Notes: generated from the letters alone by a model not told the origin. A stretch of 64,000 nt of DNA from Capsicum annuum (GCF_002878395.1 NW_025881461.1:1-64000), one strand, 5' to 3'. Shown: positions 43,096 through 56,233, numbered from the stretch's first letter. Program-made: numbers and translations.

Positions 43096-43152
43096 TGTAA
43101 CGACCTATAAATTTGATGAAATATATAAAATTTGTGATTTTATGTGATTTGA
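43096..43152 (+). mobile_element. 57-bp stub of an element X LTR (plus strand)
   Basis: TGTAACGACCTATAAATTTG ATGAAATATA and the following AAATTTGTGATTTTATGTG match the first ~57 bp of the LTR at 62175 almost base for base. It then switches abruptly to minus-strand chromovirus B. It is therefore the left edge of element X, whose remaining right half lies at 60566 onward. Confidence 0.85.
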
Positions 43153-44455
43153 TTATTTTATCCTTCAATAAACCATTTGTAATAGTCAGTCAAACCCAAG
43201 AAACTCTTGATATCAGACGGAGAAATGGGTCTGGGCCAGTTTCTCACTGTTCCGATCTTTTGAGAGTCAACTCTAATGCCATCACTAGAAATAATATGGC
43301 CAAGTAAAGCTACTAATCTTAGCAAATATTCGCACTTACTGAATTTGGCGAACAACTGATGGGCTCTAAGTGTCTGCAATACAATTCTGAGGTGGTCTGC
43401 ATGATCATTTTCATTACGAGAATAGACAAGAATGTCATCAATGAGGACCATGATGAATATGTCCAAGTAATATTTGAACATTCTGTTCATCAAGTCTATG
43501 AAAGATGTTGGGGCATTTATAAGGACAAAAGACATGACTAGAAATTCGAGTGACCATATCGAGTTCTGAAAGCTGTTTTTGGAACGTCACATTCTCTGAC
43601 TCTAAATAACTAGCACCCTAAAGTTGGCCGAACAAGTCATCGATTCTAAGGAGTGGGTATTTATTCTTGATTGTGACTTTGTTCAACTGACGGTAATCGA
43701 TGCACATTCTACGAGAACTATCTTTCTTTCACACAAAAAGGACTAAAGCAGCCCATGGGGAAACAGTGGGCTTAATGAATCCCTTATCTAAGAGATCTTT
43801 AAACTATTCTTTTAATTCTTTGAGTTTGGTTGGATCCATTCGGTATGGCAGAATAGAGATAGGCTGAGTATCTAAAAAAAGGTCTATTTCAAATTCAATT
43901 TCCCTTTCGGGAGAGACTCCAGGAAGATCTTCAGGGAACACATCTGGGAACTCCCTCACTACTGAACTGACTCAAGACTAGGACTCTTGAAATAGAAGTC
44001 TTTAAATCGAACCAAATGGTTCACACACCCCTTGAATATTTTTCTCACTCTAAGGTACAAAATGAGCTGACCCCTAAGTGCTGAAGTACTACCCCTCTAT
44101 TTAAGGACTGGTTCATTCGAAACAAAAAATAAATGATTTTGTTTCTACAATCAAATGAAGCATAGCATGAATGGAGTCAATCCATGCTAAGAATGACGTC
44201 AAAATCCATCATCTTTAGTTCTACAAGGTCTACTGATGTAACTTTCTGAGATACTATAATCGGGCAGTTCCTATATACCCGCTGGGCAAGGATAGATTTA
44301 CCCACTGGGGTAGATATTGATAAAGGATTAGTTAAGGTTTTGGGACTGACTCTGAAGTTGATAGCTATATAAGGTATTACAAAAGAAAGAGAAGCTCCGG
44401 GATCTAGTAAAGCATAAAAATGTAAATAAAATACCTGTAACATACCGGTAATCAT
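43153..44455 (-). pseudogene. element B: chromovirus protease and reverse transcriptase remnant
   Basis: Reading leftwards, the protease comes first (44455-44177) with the active-site region LLDPGASLSFVIPYIAINF; chromoviruses of this type often show D-P-G where D-T-G is canonical. The pre-RT block at 43980-43850 has [21 protein letters not shown] follows with [19 protein letters not shown] near 43720. The catalytic box VLIDDILVYSRNE is at about 43420, and FLGLTDYYKWFIEG is at the cut end (43158). Frameshifts and stops separate the blocks. RNase H, integrase and 3' LTR are missing; homology ends at 43153 against the X stub. The Asp pair of the RT active site is kept. Confidence 0.88.
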
Positions 44456-47400
44456 ATCAGGAGAACTTTCCTAATCTTGTCAAGACTGAAGTACATATAA
44501 TCTATTCTGGCGCTGACCACTGGTGGCACTAGAAGTGGCTCCCTACTGAGTCGGGCGACCCGCTGGTGCTGTTGAAGAGTTAGTCTGACCCTGTTGGCGA
44601 TCATTCCTACCTTTCCACATTCTTGTCGGATATTCCTTCAACCCGTGACCTGGCTTGCTATATCCAAAACACACATCATTGCCAGCCCTGCATACCCCTT
44701 GATGATTCCTACCACACTTCTGGTAAGGGGGATTTTCCAACCATTATTCACGTTACCCCGAGTTTTAGAGCCTGGCGCCCTATCCTGATTATTATTTCTG
44801 AACTTTGGAACTAGAGCACTAGTTGATGATGGAGCTGGAGCTGAAGATTTCTAACAGAATCAAGGATGGTTACCACTTTCTGACCTCGGCTGAGAAAAAT
44901 TAAAGCTACCTGTCCTAGCCCTCTTGTTTTCCCTTTTCTTCTTTTTATTCTTCTCCTCCCCAATCTGCTGAGCATAGACCATAGCCTAGACAAGTCTATT
45001 TTCTTAATCAACATCACAGTCCTACACTTCTTCACCACACTATCAGATACCCTAGACACAAACTTTCTTATCCTAGACTTTTTATTAGCCACCACATGAG
45101 GAGCATACCTGGGCAACTGAGTAAACTTAAGAGATACCCCCTCACACTCATATTGCCCTGTTTCAAGTTAATAAAATCAAACACCTTAGCTTCTCTCAGC
45201 TCCAAAAGGAAGAATCTATTTAAGAAGGCTGTAGCAAACTCCTCCCATTCTATAGGCCCTGCATCGGTGCCCTTATCCTCTTTTCACTACTTAAACCAGG
45301 TGTGAGCTATGTCCTCTAACTGGTAAGCAGCTGTAACACCCCAAAATCGGGCCCTGAGATACCACACGGTGCTTAGGGTCACAAGTGAGCCCAAGCTAAT
45401 CCTTCTATTGGCATAACTCATAAGTGACTAAGTAAGATAGATAAATCTGAACAAAGTAAGCGGAAGATACATCTTTTCTGAATCTGATCAACATAAAAGT
45501 GAATTCACATGATTACAACTCTGCTTTTACAAAGAAACTGAGATAAATGCAATGACTCTACTGACTGTCTATGAAGTCTCTACTAATACTAACTATAGAT
45601 AGCTAGGACGCGACCCCAACTATCACTAATCAATATATAATAATAATAAAGAAAGAAAACATATAAATGACATCTAACTTAAATCCCCGAAGTAGGAGGA
45701 CATATCATCTCCTGGCTGAAATATGCAACTGTCTGAGTCTGATGTGCATACTGAAACTTGTACCTACATTATGAGACAATGTAGCACATAGACATATATA
45801 TGGATTTGTACTTTGAGGATGTACTGAGTATATGGGGGTGCAATGCATATATAAAATAATATCTCAATATCATCATAATTTATAAAATTATGCATACTGA
45901 CATAAATGACTCACATAGCTTGAATAATATCTGAAATATACATCTCATAAATCAAGAATAATAAAACATTTGGTATAAATCTCGTGAGTCATTTCACTTC
46001 ATTCTAAATCTGCATTCTTTCTTTGTTCTCAAACTTGTGGTATAGATAACGTCTTAAAACAACATCTTTCCGAACATACACTTTAACCTTATGAAAACTA
46101 AGAACTTCTTTGAAAACTTAAAGATTTTGACACTTGAGAACCTTAGAAATCTTGAAATCATAGCTTTCAAAAAATATATACCTTTATCTTAGATAGAGTG
46201 GGGGACTACTTTAAGAGTTTCTCTTAACCGACAGAAACCATGTGAGCTACATAGAGTCCAACGTCCTACCCACATTGGGGAGAGCTGTTCTATCCTTGCC
46301 ATTAGATAGAACCTTAACTTTTCAGTTCATTAGTGATCACTATATCAACCTTAGGCTCACATCCTATGGGGGCACGTAGTTCTAGGGATGTACCACACTT
46401 TTCCCTCGGTGCTAAATACTACTCCCGGACTTAGCTTAGAACTTTAAAAAAAATTCACAATAAACAATTCAACAATTTGCATCGGGAGCCAATATGCTAC
46501 CCGTTGTCATAAATCAATCAAATGTGGATTTCTTTTCATACTTGGGTTCAAAAACCAACTTTGTCCTGAAATCTTGATAGACTCATCATCAAAGCTTTAA
46601 AGATCTCATAATAATGGAAATATAAACATACTTCTTGCAATTCTTTAAAAGTCCTCAATAACTCATTCTCAAAATAACAATCTTTAAATAAGGGTTAATG
46701 ACCCATATATCAAACTTGTATTAAAACACCAAAAGATTCATGCTTGATAATGTAAATATTGATGAATCAACTCAAAATCTGAAAATTTCAGCAATAAGCA
46801 TGAAAATATAAACATACTCATGTAATATAATAGCAAAACATCATACTCAATATACTTCTTGAAAATACTTCAACAATGTCAAAATATAGAAATCAAGAAT
46901 CACACTATAATGCTTAAACTCACTTGGAAAAATCTGGAAAATCGCATTACTTGCATAAATATGTGACATTAGTCATAAAATTACATTTCTAAATCATTGG
47001 GAGCCTTATAAGCTTGTAATTAACAACCATGGGTAGAAACCCTAACTTGAATTCATGAAAAATAATAAAAAATTCAGTAATTTATAATCTAAAATAAGTT
47101 TTAGACACAAGAACGAAAGGCTGTTCTTATTCAAACCCCACATACCTTGAAATTTAAGCTTTGAATGAACTCTTAACTTCAGATTGCTATTCTTGAGATT
47201 AATGGATGCTTCTCATAGCCCTCAAAATGGGAAATCCAAATCTTGAAAAATTATCGAAAACCTATGGTTGAATCTTGAGATATTTGGATTTTTAGGTTGA
47301 AACCCTAATGAATGTTCTTGGTGATTTTGAGAGAACGTAAACTTATTTTGGTGTTATGGGAGTTTAATCCCGTGTTATATCTGGATAGGGTTGGAAAATA

Positions 47401-48366
47401 CACTTTTGCCCTTAAAAATGTGGAAACAGAACCTGAAAATTATTAGTGTGTGATAGAGCGTGCGTCGCACTCTTATCGCATGGTGCTACTGCTTCAGCCA
47501 CTAAAATGGCCATAACTTTTCGCTTAGGTATCGGATTTTTGCAAAATTGGTATCATTGGAAAGATAATTCAATTATATACAATTTGATAGGTCTTGGTAT
47601 GAAAAATTCCATGTATATTAAGAGATATAAACATTTGAAATAGACCCTTGTAGAATCGAATGTCAAACTTTGGACGAATCAATTGATCTTAGCTCAACTT
47701 TGTTCTAGGTCATTGCTATGAATATTTTTCACCTCTAAACTACTCCATAGGCTGGGATAATGATCATGCAACTTATATTCACATGAGAATTACTTGGATT
47801 AGAGCTTAGACGCGTTGAAACGATTGTTAGAATTCCAGCACAAAAATACGGGGTATTACAACAGCCAATTCAGTACTTTTGCTAGAAGTCACACCCGTAA
47901 TGTCTATTACCTTCTGAATCATGTCAAGAAATTCCTATGGATCCTCATCAGACTTAGATTCTGAAAATGAAGGAAGATTCATTCTGGTGAAATCCCGAAT
48001 CCTGGATGTGGTAGTATTTGCCACTGGGTTGGCTGGGATAACAACTAGATGATTTTTCTAAGCTTCTATAGAGTGAACCAGAGTAGTGAACACAGCCCTG
48101 AACTCGGTATGTGAAACGTGCTCATTCAGGGGATTTTCCTGAATGAGCGGAGGTGTTAGCTGGTTTCTATTTCTTCTTCCGTTATATTTTTGTGAGGTAT
48201 GTTCTGTAAACGGAAGAAATATTGAATTAGATAGAGAGTTTAACTTAAGATCATGCTCATCCGTATGACATGAATACTGAATGAAGGAAACTTTTCCTAA
48301 AATGTCTCGTAACTTATTATCCATAAATGTGGCGCGCTTCACACCCAAGCACAAGACTCTACTCAA
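44456..48366 (-). pseudogene. element B: chromovirus gag, split by a solo LTR
   Basis: The 5' part (48366-47861) has ENPLNEHVSHTEFRAVFTTL near 48120 and RIRDFTRMNLPSFSESKSDE near 47980, then FLDMIQKVIDITGV: the retrotransposon gag capsid domain. The frame resumes left of the inserted LTR at 45331, and continues to the zinc-knuckle region at 44740-44543 (CGRNHQGVCRAG, then CFGYSKPGHGLKEYP). There the second and last Cys of the knuckle have become Tyr. Joining the flanks across the LTR restores an ordinary gag order, which shows that the LTR is an insertion. Stops and frameshifts are frequent. Confidence 0.85.
45332..47860 (-). mobile_element. solo LTR (2.5 kb) inserted in element B gag
   Basis: Plus-strand text begins TGTAACACCCCAAAATCGGG and ends AAAATACGGGGTATTACA, the reverse of a TGTAATACCCCG...TGTTACA LTR. 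The flanks are GCAGC (45327-45331) and ACAGC (47861-47865), a 5-bp target duplication with one mismatch. There is no internal sequence. The family phrases for AACTACGTGCCCCC and a CTAAGCTAAGTCC-type promoter-distal stretch are present. It is related to, but distinct from, the LTRs of B and C. Confidence 0.88.
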
Positions 48367-48405
48367 TGCGGCTTTCAGACTCCTTAGGATACTTTAAAAA
48401 CCATA

Positions 48406-48418
48406 GGCTTTGATACCA
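48406..48418 (-). promoter_or_regulatory. element B primer binding site
   Basis: The minus strand reads TGGTATCAAAGCC, complementary to initiator-Met tRNA with one mismatch (A for G), four bases inside the 5' LTR that starts at 48423. Confidence 0.85.
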
Positions 48419-48422
48419 AGTT

Positions 48423-48727
48423 TGTAGAGCCCCGAGAGTACATCCTGGGTGCCACACAGTGCGTACAGCCCCAAAGGACCACAAGATAACCCATGAGCTG
48501 GTACCTACTGTGAGCACTGAATAAGATAACAGTAACATAAGCCGAACTTAACTGAAAAACGCCCTAAGGTTTTAAACATTTAAAACATTACTGAATTATA
48601 AGTTTGAAAACAATACTGTAAAGACTGTTAATAATAACTGATAACTGAATAACTGACTGAAAGTATTTGAAAGCCTCTAACTGACTAATTGCGGAGTTAA
48701 TGGGAAAAGTCCCCAACTAACCCCGAA
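48423..48727 (-). repeat. element B 5' LTR, left segment
   Basis: It begins TGTAGAGCCCCGAGAGTACA directly after the primer site. It is interrupted at 48728 by element C and resumes at 58673. Confidence 0.85.
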
Positions 48728-51160
48728 TATAACACCCGAAAAATGAGTATCGAAGTACCACAGGGTGATTCAAACTACAAATAGTCTTGAGCTAACCCTG
48801 AGAGACTGTTTCTCATTCTAAAACTCAAAATAAAGGGAATCTAAGCATGCAAAACACTAAAATACTAAATCTATTATCTGAACAAGACTGAATTTAATGA
48901 ACATAATGTCTAAAAATATTTAACTAGGAAGTCTGAACAACCAACATTGTAAGTCTAAAATGTATCTAATAATCGGACAAGCCTCTAACACTACTAACTA
49001 GTGAGTCGCTGGGATAGACCCCCAGCTCCAACTGACTCAAACTAAGTGAGAACAACTGAATAAACTACTCTATAAAGCTGGAAATATGAATAAATGGGTC
49101 CCCGAACTATGAGGACACACCAACTATCAGGACATAGATAGGGATGCTTGCGGTCAATCATGCTGCTGGAACTGAGCACTTGAGCCTAAATTATTCAACA
49201 ATATAGCACATAGACATATATGTGGATCCATACTTTTAGAATGTACTGAGCATGTGGGGGTGAATGAACTAGTAAAACAGTATCTGAAAGTACATATAAC
49301 TTGTAAATAATGCATGCTGAGTGTAAAAGACTCATATTGGCTTCAAGAATGTAAAGCTGCTAAATATAAATATACTTGTAATAAAGCATAAAGAAAGTCT
49401 TTGTGAGCCATCAGACATAGTTCTAAAAGTTGTACTTTTACTCTTTCAATTAGTGGAATAAGTAGGACCGAAGTTAAGTCTGTTTTCAAATCATGTAGTC
49501 TAAGTGTAAAAAGGACTCACCTTTATATCTGTAAACTAAAAGCTGAAATCTCATAGCGAATGTCTTATGTAAAACAATATCTGAAATAAATTGTGAGCCT
49601 TTACACTTAGTTTCGAAAAGCTATTCTGTTATTCTATCTTAGGACTTAGGGAGGTTCTTCTAACAGACATACACCATGTGAGCTATCATGGTGTCCAACG
49701 TATAGTTCTCCTAAGGGTAAAACCTCACGCTGGGGAGAGGTTTCATACTCTTGCCAAGGAGTATAACTTGAGCTAAGTGATCATAATCTATAGCTATATC
49801 CGTATAAATGGAAATAATCTGAATATGTACCTACGTTGGCTCGTAGTTCTGGGGCATATGAACTAGGACACATACCTAACTAGGTACCAAATACTACTCC
49901 TTCAATCTGTATGCTCATTCTGCAGAAAATCCACTTTAAAACTAGCATAAGGGCTTACAATGAAAACCAGTTATGCATCTATTTACTTTAAACTGTAACC
50001 AAAACTGTGAAGTGGATTCCATATCTTAACCGAGGATCAAATGATCAAATATTATTCAAAATCTAAATATAAAATAATCATAGGGTGCTTAAACATCATC
50101 TTTCTTGTAATATCAAGATTTAAACTTGGGGCTTCAAACCCATTCTTGAAACTCATATGAAATCACCACAAACTTCATGCTCAATAACAATAATCTTGAA
50201 ATGCTTTAACAATTCTAATCAAGATAGTGAAATTCAATTCTCAATTTATCAAATCATATGCATGAATTTGTTAACTTAGTTATGCAATTCAATACTTAAA
50301 TCACTTGTAACATCATAAACTTTAAACAATGATAACTTGGTATGAACCCTAAATTGAAACTCATGTAAAGTCACTTAGATTCAACTTTAAAAACTAGTTT
50401 TGGGCACAAAGATGAAAGAAGTATCCTTGTTCATAACCCTACATACCTTATTTGATTAATTGGGTGAAGAAGCTTGAATTTTTGGATCCCTAATGATGTT
50501 TCTGAAGATTCTTCTTGAAGTTCTTGAACCTGGAAACTTGAATTCTTGGTTGTTTTGAAAGAGGAATGGTGATACTTTTGATTTCTTAGAGTTAAAGTTG
50601 AAGACTTAGGGTTTCTTGGAGAGAAATTTTGGTGAGGAATAAGTGTATTTTGCTTAGAATATGGTTAAATCTTCTATTTTCATGACTTGGGGTAGGGGGA
50701 AATGACAAGACTACCTTTGGGAGATTAAAATTCATAACTGAAACCTGGTTTAGACCCTCACCGTGATACGCCAAGGCTGTCATTGCAATTTTTACCGCGA
50801 TGCGGTGCAATCACATTGACTCACTGGAATCAGACGATTGTCGATTTGCCCTTTACCACTATACTCACCGCGACGTGGTCTAATCCCAGTGAGCTAGCTA
50901 CTATTTGGGTAATTCAAATATGTTTCAAACCCCATACAAAAAATCCAAAACTTACCCGAGACATGCTACTTACACCCCTAAACATGAATCAACTCAAAAA
51001 CCATCATCTTGGAGCCCGGAAGGTCGACTTAAAAATCCTCAAAGTTAAAGGGAGTGAAAAAATGACTAAGTCCCTCAACACCTAGTCTTATTTTCAGGTT
51101 CTAATTGCCTTAACCAAATACTAGGGGCTGAGCTGAACTAGAAACGTACGAGGTATTACA
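48728..51160 (-). repeat. element C 3' LTR
   Basis: 2,433 bp. Plus-strand text starts TATAACACCCGAAAAATGAG and ends ACGTACGAGGTATTACA. It is near-identical in layout to the 5' LTR (GACACACCAACTATCAGGAC, TTCAAACCCATTCTTGAAAC and similar stretches). Minor open frames inside are shadows. Confidence 0.9.
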
Positions 51161-51174
51161 ATATCCCCCCTTGG
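51161..51174 (-). promoter_or_regulatory. element C polypurine tract
   Basis: The minus strand reads CCAAGGGGGGATAT, then the LTR start TGTAATACC. It is the plus-strand primer of reverse transcription. Confidence 0.88.
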
Positions 51175-51419
51175 AAACATTCATCCCCGAATGAGACTAG
51201 TTAAGCTGAGGATACTGAGGAACTGAAACTATATATACTGGCAGGCACAACTGAAAACATAACTGCATGGCTGAATCTAAAACACAATGAGCAACTGAAC
51301 TAATCTATGAATGTATGAAATGACATGTAGATAATCACACGGCTAGAACTAAGACTGGAAAAGAAATCAGTTAAGGAAGGCTGTTACCTTAGGCTGAGTG
51401 TGGGTTTGCAAAGAAAAAG

Positions 51420-52760
51420 TGATGTTACTTTGTTTGCATGTCTGCTTCCGCTTCCCAAGTGGCATCCTCTACGAAATGATTTCGCCAAAGAACTTTGACC
51501 AAGGGAACTTCTTTGTTCCTTAGTCTACGGATCTAGTGATCAAGAATCTCAATTGGAATCTCTTCATAAGAGAGGCTATCCTGAATATCAGTGCTTTTTA
51601 TACTACAACAGCTGAGAAACCCATACATTTCCTCAACAAGGATACATGGAACACTAGGTAAATGGATGACAAGTCTGTAGGTAACTCAAGATCATAAGCT
51701 ACTTTCCCAACACGACCCAATATTCTGTAAGGGCCAACATATCGAGAACTAAGTTTCCTCTTTTTGCCAAATCTCTTCATTTCTCTCATGGGTGAAATCG
51801 TAAGATAAACCAAGTCACCAACCTTTAATTTGAGGTCCCTTCTTCTCACATAGGCATATGATTTCTATCAACTCTGAGTTGTTTTCAATCTTTTCTAAAT
51901 CAACTGGACTTTCTCCTTGGCTTTAACCACTAAGTCTAGCCCAATCAAAGTGGCCTTACCCACTTCAAACCAACCGATAGGTGACCTACATCTCCTCCTA
52001 TAAAGATCCCCAAACAAGGCCATCTGAATACTAGAATGGTAACTGTTATTGTAGGCGAACTCGATCAACGGTAAGTGATTATCCCAACTACCTTTGAAGT
52101 CAAGAACGCACGCCCTCAACATATCCTCTAGTGTCTGAATGGTCCTCTCTGCCTAACCGTTTTTCTGAGGGTAAAAAGCAGAACTGAGATAAACTTGGGT
52201 ACCAAGACCATTCTGAAAGGCTTTCCAAAAGTAAGAGGTAAACTGAGTACCCTTATTCAAAATAATAGACAAAGGAAATCCATGCAATCTAACCAACCCT
52301 CTAATACACAATCTAGCATAGTCTTCAGCGGTGTAGGATGTGTGAACCGGCAAAAAATAGGCTGACTTGGTCAATCTATCTACAATAACCTAAATGAAAT
52401 CATGTTGTCGACGCGAATGAGGTAACCCTATCACAAAGTCCATGTTTACCTCTTTCCACTTCCAGGTGGGAATACTAAACTCCTGTAATGTACCACCAGG
52501 TCTTTAGTGCTCCACCTTAACCTGTTGGCAAGTAGCACAATTGGCCACAAATTCTGTGATATCTTTTTTCATACCACTCCACTAATAAACTTCACGTAAA
52601 TTCTGATACATCTTAGTGGCTCCTGGGTGAATAGAGTAACGCACACCATGCATTTCTACCATAATCCACTGCCTCAAACCATCAATGCACGACACACATA
52701 ATCTATTCTAGAATCTCAACATACCATCTCCCCCTTGGGAGAAAACCTCTGCCTTCTAAT
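51420..52760 (-). pseudogene. element C: integrase with chromodomain
   Basis: Reading leftwards, the zinc-binding H2C2 region lies near 52590-52520 (WSGMKKDITEFVANCATCQQ). The first catalytic Asp is in VIVDRLTKSAYFLPVH (about 52390). The second catalytic site reads ILNKGTQFTSYF at about 52260, where the usual Asp has become Asn. The Glu region is LPLIEFAYNNSYHSS near 52050. The C-terminal domain (51849-51598) has MKRFGKKRKLSSRYVGPYRI and VFHVSLLRKCMG. The chromodomain (51590-51420) has YEEIPIEILDH, a stop, RNKEVPLVKVLWRN and DATWEAEADM. Several stops and one lost catalytic residue make it inactive. Confidence 0.9.
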
Positions 52761-53082
52761 ATCTGACTGACTTCTTTAACTTAACCAAACTGGAGTCCTT
52801 ATCTTGCTTCTCCTTCACTTCTAAAACTAAAGAAGGTTCCAAACTACTTTGGACCTAAACATTTCCCTCAGTTGAGTCAACTAACCGCACACCTAGTCTA
52901 TCTAACCGGTGATCTTTTCAAACTAATTATTTCTTATCATCCTCCACATGAGCAACACTGGACATAAATAGTCTACTAAGGGCATCTGCCACCACATTAG
53001 CCTTGCCCGGATAGTATAACATACCCATGTCATAATATTTCAGCAATTTTAACCACCTTCTTTGACAGAGATTTAACTCTCT

Positions 53083-54552
53083 CTATGCAAACACATACTG
53101 CAAGCTCTTGTAGTCCATAAACACATCAACATAAACCTCATAAAGATAGTTCCTCCAAATCTTCAAGGCAAATACAACAACATCTAACTCAAGATCATGG
53201 GTAGAATAGTCCTTTTTGTAAGGCTTAAGCTGTCTAGAGGCATAGGCTATGACCTTACCTCTCTGCATCAAGACATAACCCAAACCAACTCTAGAAGTAT
53301 TTACAATGAATCCATCTATACCATCAAGTAGCACTAAACCTGGGGCTGAAGTGAGTCGATCTTTCAACTTCTGAAAACTCTTCTCCCAGGAATTTGACCA
53401 TTAAAACTTAACTTTTATTTGAGTCAATCTCGTTATGGGGGATGCAATAGATGAAAAAAACTTAACAAAATGTTAGTAATAGCCAGTTAAACCCAAGAAA
53501 CACTTGATGTCTGTGGAAGAGATGGGTCTAGGCCAGTTTCTTATTGCTTTGATCTTTTGAAGATCGACTCTAATGCCATCATCATAAATAATATGACCGA
53601 GGAAAGCTACTAATCTTAGCCAAATTCACACTTGTTAAATTTCACGAACAACTAGTGATCTCTAAGAGTTTGCAACATGATTCTAAGATGGTTTACATGG
53701 TCATCCTCACTACGAGAATAGACAAGGATATCATTTATAAAGACCATGAAAAACATGTCCAAGTAATGTTTAAACACTTTGTTCATCAAGTCAATGAAGG
53801 CTGCTGGGGCATTTGTTAGCTCGAAAGACATGACTAGAAATTCAAAGTGACTGTAATGGGTTTTGAAAGCTATTTTTGGAATATCACATTTCCTTAATCT
53901 AAGCTGGTGATAGCCGAATCTAAGGTCTATCTTAAAAAAGCAACTTGCACCTTGGAGTTAGTTGAGTAAGTCATCAATCCTGGGAAAAGGATATTTGTTT
54001 TTTATTGTGACTTCATTTAGCTGACGGTAGTCAATGCATATTCGGAGAGAGCCATCTTTCTTTCGTACGAATAGGATGGGAGCGCCTTATGGAGAGACAC
54101 TGGCCTTATGATACCTTTATCTAAGAGATCTTTAAACTGCTCTTTCAACTTCTTAAGCTCGGCTGGAGCCATCTGATTTGGAGGAATGGAGATGGGATGG
54201 GTATCAGGAAGAAGATCAATACCAAATTTTATTTCTTTGTCGGGAGGTACCCCTAACAAATCTTTAGGAAAAACTTCAGGAAACTCATTGACTACACGGA
54301 CTGACTGAACTGTTGGAGTATCAGACTTAGTGTCCTTGACTCGAACTAAGTGGTAAAGTCTCCCCTTTAATATCAACCTTCTGGCCTTAAGATAGGATAT
54401 GAAATGACTCTTGGGAGATACTAAATTACCTTCCCATTTAAAGACTGGCTCATCAGGAAACTGAAACTTCACTATGTGAGTACGACAATCTATAGATGCA
54501 TAGCAGGAATGGAACTAATCTATACCTAGAATAATGTCAAAATCGACCATAT
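53083..54552 (-). pseudogene. element C: reverse transcriptase and RNase H
   Basis: The pre-RT and RT N-terminus at 54472-54017 contains [20 protein letters not shown], then [20 protein letters not shown], and frameshifts in the finger region. The catalytic box near 53745-53715 reads [14 protein letters not shown]. The first of the two conserved Asp (F-I-D-D or F-V-D-D) is Asn, codon at plus 53733-53735. RNase H at 53367-53083 has [40 protein letters not shown] and the DYKSLQYVF end. In that family the first of these normally starts with a catalytic Asp where DTSRVG..Y is expected; here N replaces it. Inactive. Confidence 0.9.
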
Positions 54553-54804
54553 TTAACTCGAAAAATCGACCATATTTAACTCGATTAAGTCTGCTAATAT
54601 GATCTTATGAAGAATAATGATAAGATACTTTCTATAGATTTGCTTGGAAATAATTGACTCCCCCACTGGGGTAAAAACTAAGAAAGGCTTAGAAAGCCTT
54701 TCGGGACCTACTCCAAAATTCACTTCAACTAACGGAATTACATAAGAGAGATTTGACCCTGGGTCTAACAACACATAAACATCAAGATGAAAGACACGAA
54801 GCAT
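54553..54804 (-). pseudogene. element C: aspartic protease
   Basis: VYVLLDPGSNLSYVIPLVEV marks the active site (D-P-G-S here and D-P-G-A in element B), followed by the flap-side stretch FLVFTPVGESIISKQIYRKY. The protease would cut the Gag-Pol polyprotein. It lies between gag and RT as expected. Confidence 0.85.
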
Positions 54805-54829
54805 ACCGGTAACAACATCTGGAGAACTC

Positions 54830-56029
54830 TCCTGCTCCTAATGGGATGGTAAAGCATAGAACTGATTCTGGCACTGACCGCCACCGATATTAAATGATGC
54901 ACCCTGTAGAGAGGATGGACGACCCATAGAGGCTGGTGCACTAGTAGACTGAGTCTGAGGATGAACATTTCAGTTTTCCTTCTTAGTATACGGGCACTCT
55001 TTGATCCTGTGACCCAACTTACCATATCCATAACAACCTTTCTATCGTAACAAACACTCACCAGGATGATTCTTACCACACTTAGCACATTTCAGATAAT
55101 TGGGCCTTCCATCCACACTACTCTGAGACTTGGAAATAGAAGTCCTACCCCACTGCTCCTGCTTGGTTTTGGGTACGGGGGCACTGGCTGAAGATTGCGC
55201 TGGCATATAAGAGTGACCCTAAAACTGTGAATGATTTCCCTCTCCATACTTTGTTTGTCCGTGGTCAAAATATTCAGTCCTAGCCTTCTTATTTTTCCTC
55301 TCTTTCCTCTTCAATTTTTCTACCTTAATATATTAGGCATGAGTCATCAGCCTAGAAAGATCCATATCCCCAATAAGCATGGTAGTCCTACACTCTTTGA
55401 CTACCAAACCAGATACTCCAGTAGAAACTTACTCATATTCGATCTAGGATCAACTATCAAGTTGAGAGCATACTTAGACAAATGGTTGAACTTGAGGCAG
55501 TACTCTTTCACTATTATCGATCCTTACCTTAGGTTCATGAACTCCTCAATCTTAGCTTCTCTCAGCTCACACAGAAAGAACCTATCTAGAAATGCATCCT
55601 AAAATACCTGGCAACTCATGGGAGCTGCATTCTCACCCCTACCATTCTTTCACATAACCACCCAATCATAAGCAACATCCTTCATCTTGTAGGATGCCAA
55701 TTCTACACTCTCCTTCTCAGTAACATGCATAATTTAGGTGATATTTTTCACCTCATCTAGGTATAGCTATGGGTCCTCACCCACTTTTGACCGAAAGAAT
55801 TCAGGTGGATTCATTCTCATAAAGTAAAAAATTCTGGCTGCAGCTAAATCACTATTCTGCTGAAGGGCGATAGCAGCCTGATGGTTGCCCTGAACATGGC
55901 ATTCACAGCTTGAGCCAACACCTGAAAAATAGCCCAAAATTCAGCATGGGACACATTCTCATTCAAGGGATCAGCAGGCTGGGGTGGCTATTTATTATTT
56001 TTTTGTGCATTAGCTCAGTGACGAGGCAT
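54830..56029 (-). pseudogene. element C: gag with zinc knuckle
   Basis: The start codon is at 56029-56027 (MPRH, then a stop). ADPLNENVSHAEFWAIFQVL follows near 55960, the conserved N-terminal gag motif also seen in element B. The C-terminal zinc knuckle near 55090-54990 reads KCGKNHPGECL and CYGYGKLGHRIKECP, with the second Cys of the knuckle changed to Tyr. Multiple frameshifts and stops lie between them. Confidence 0.82.
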
Positions 56030-56216
56030 ATTCTATCACATAAAACCACAAGTTAAAAGCAAATAGAGACTGTAAGCACGATAGATCATGAAAGAAAAGG
56101 ATAAGTTCCTAAATTGTTCTGTAGCCTCTTGCTCATAAATATGGTGCACTTCACACCCATGATCAAGACTCTACGTGATGTGGCTTATCTAACTCCCTAG
56201 GGCTCTTTAAACCTTA

Positions 56217-56229
56217 GGCTCTGATAACA
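56217..56229 (-). promoter_or_regulatory. element C primer binding site
   Basis: The minus strand reads TGTTATCAGAGCC, which differs at one base (T for G) from the initiator-Met site, four bases inside the 5' LTR. Confidence 0.82.
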
Positions 56230-56233
56230 AGTT

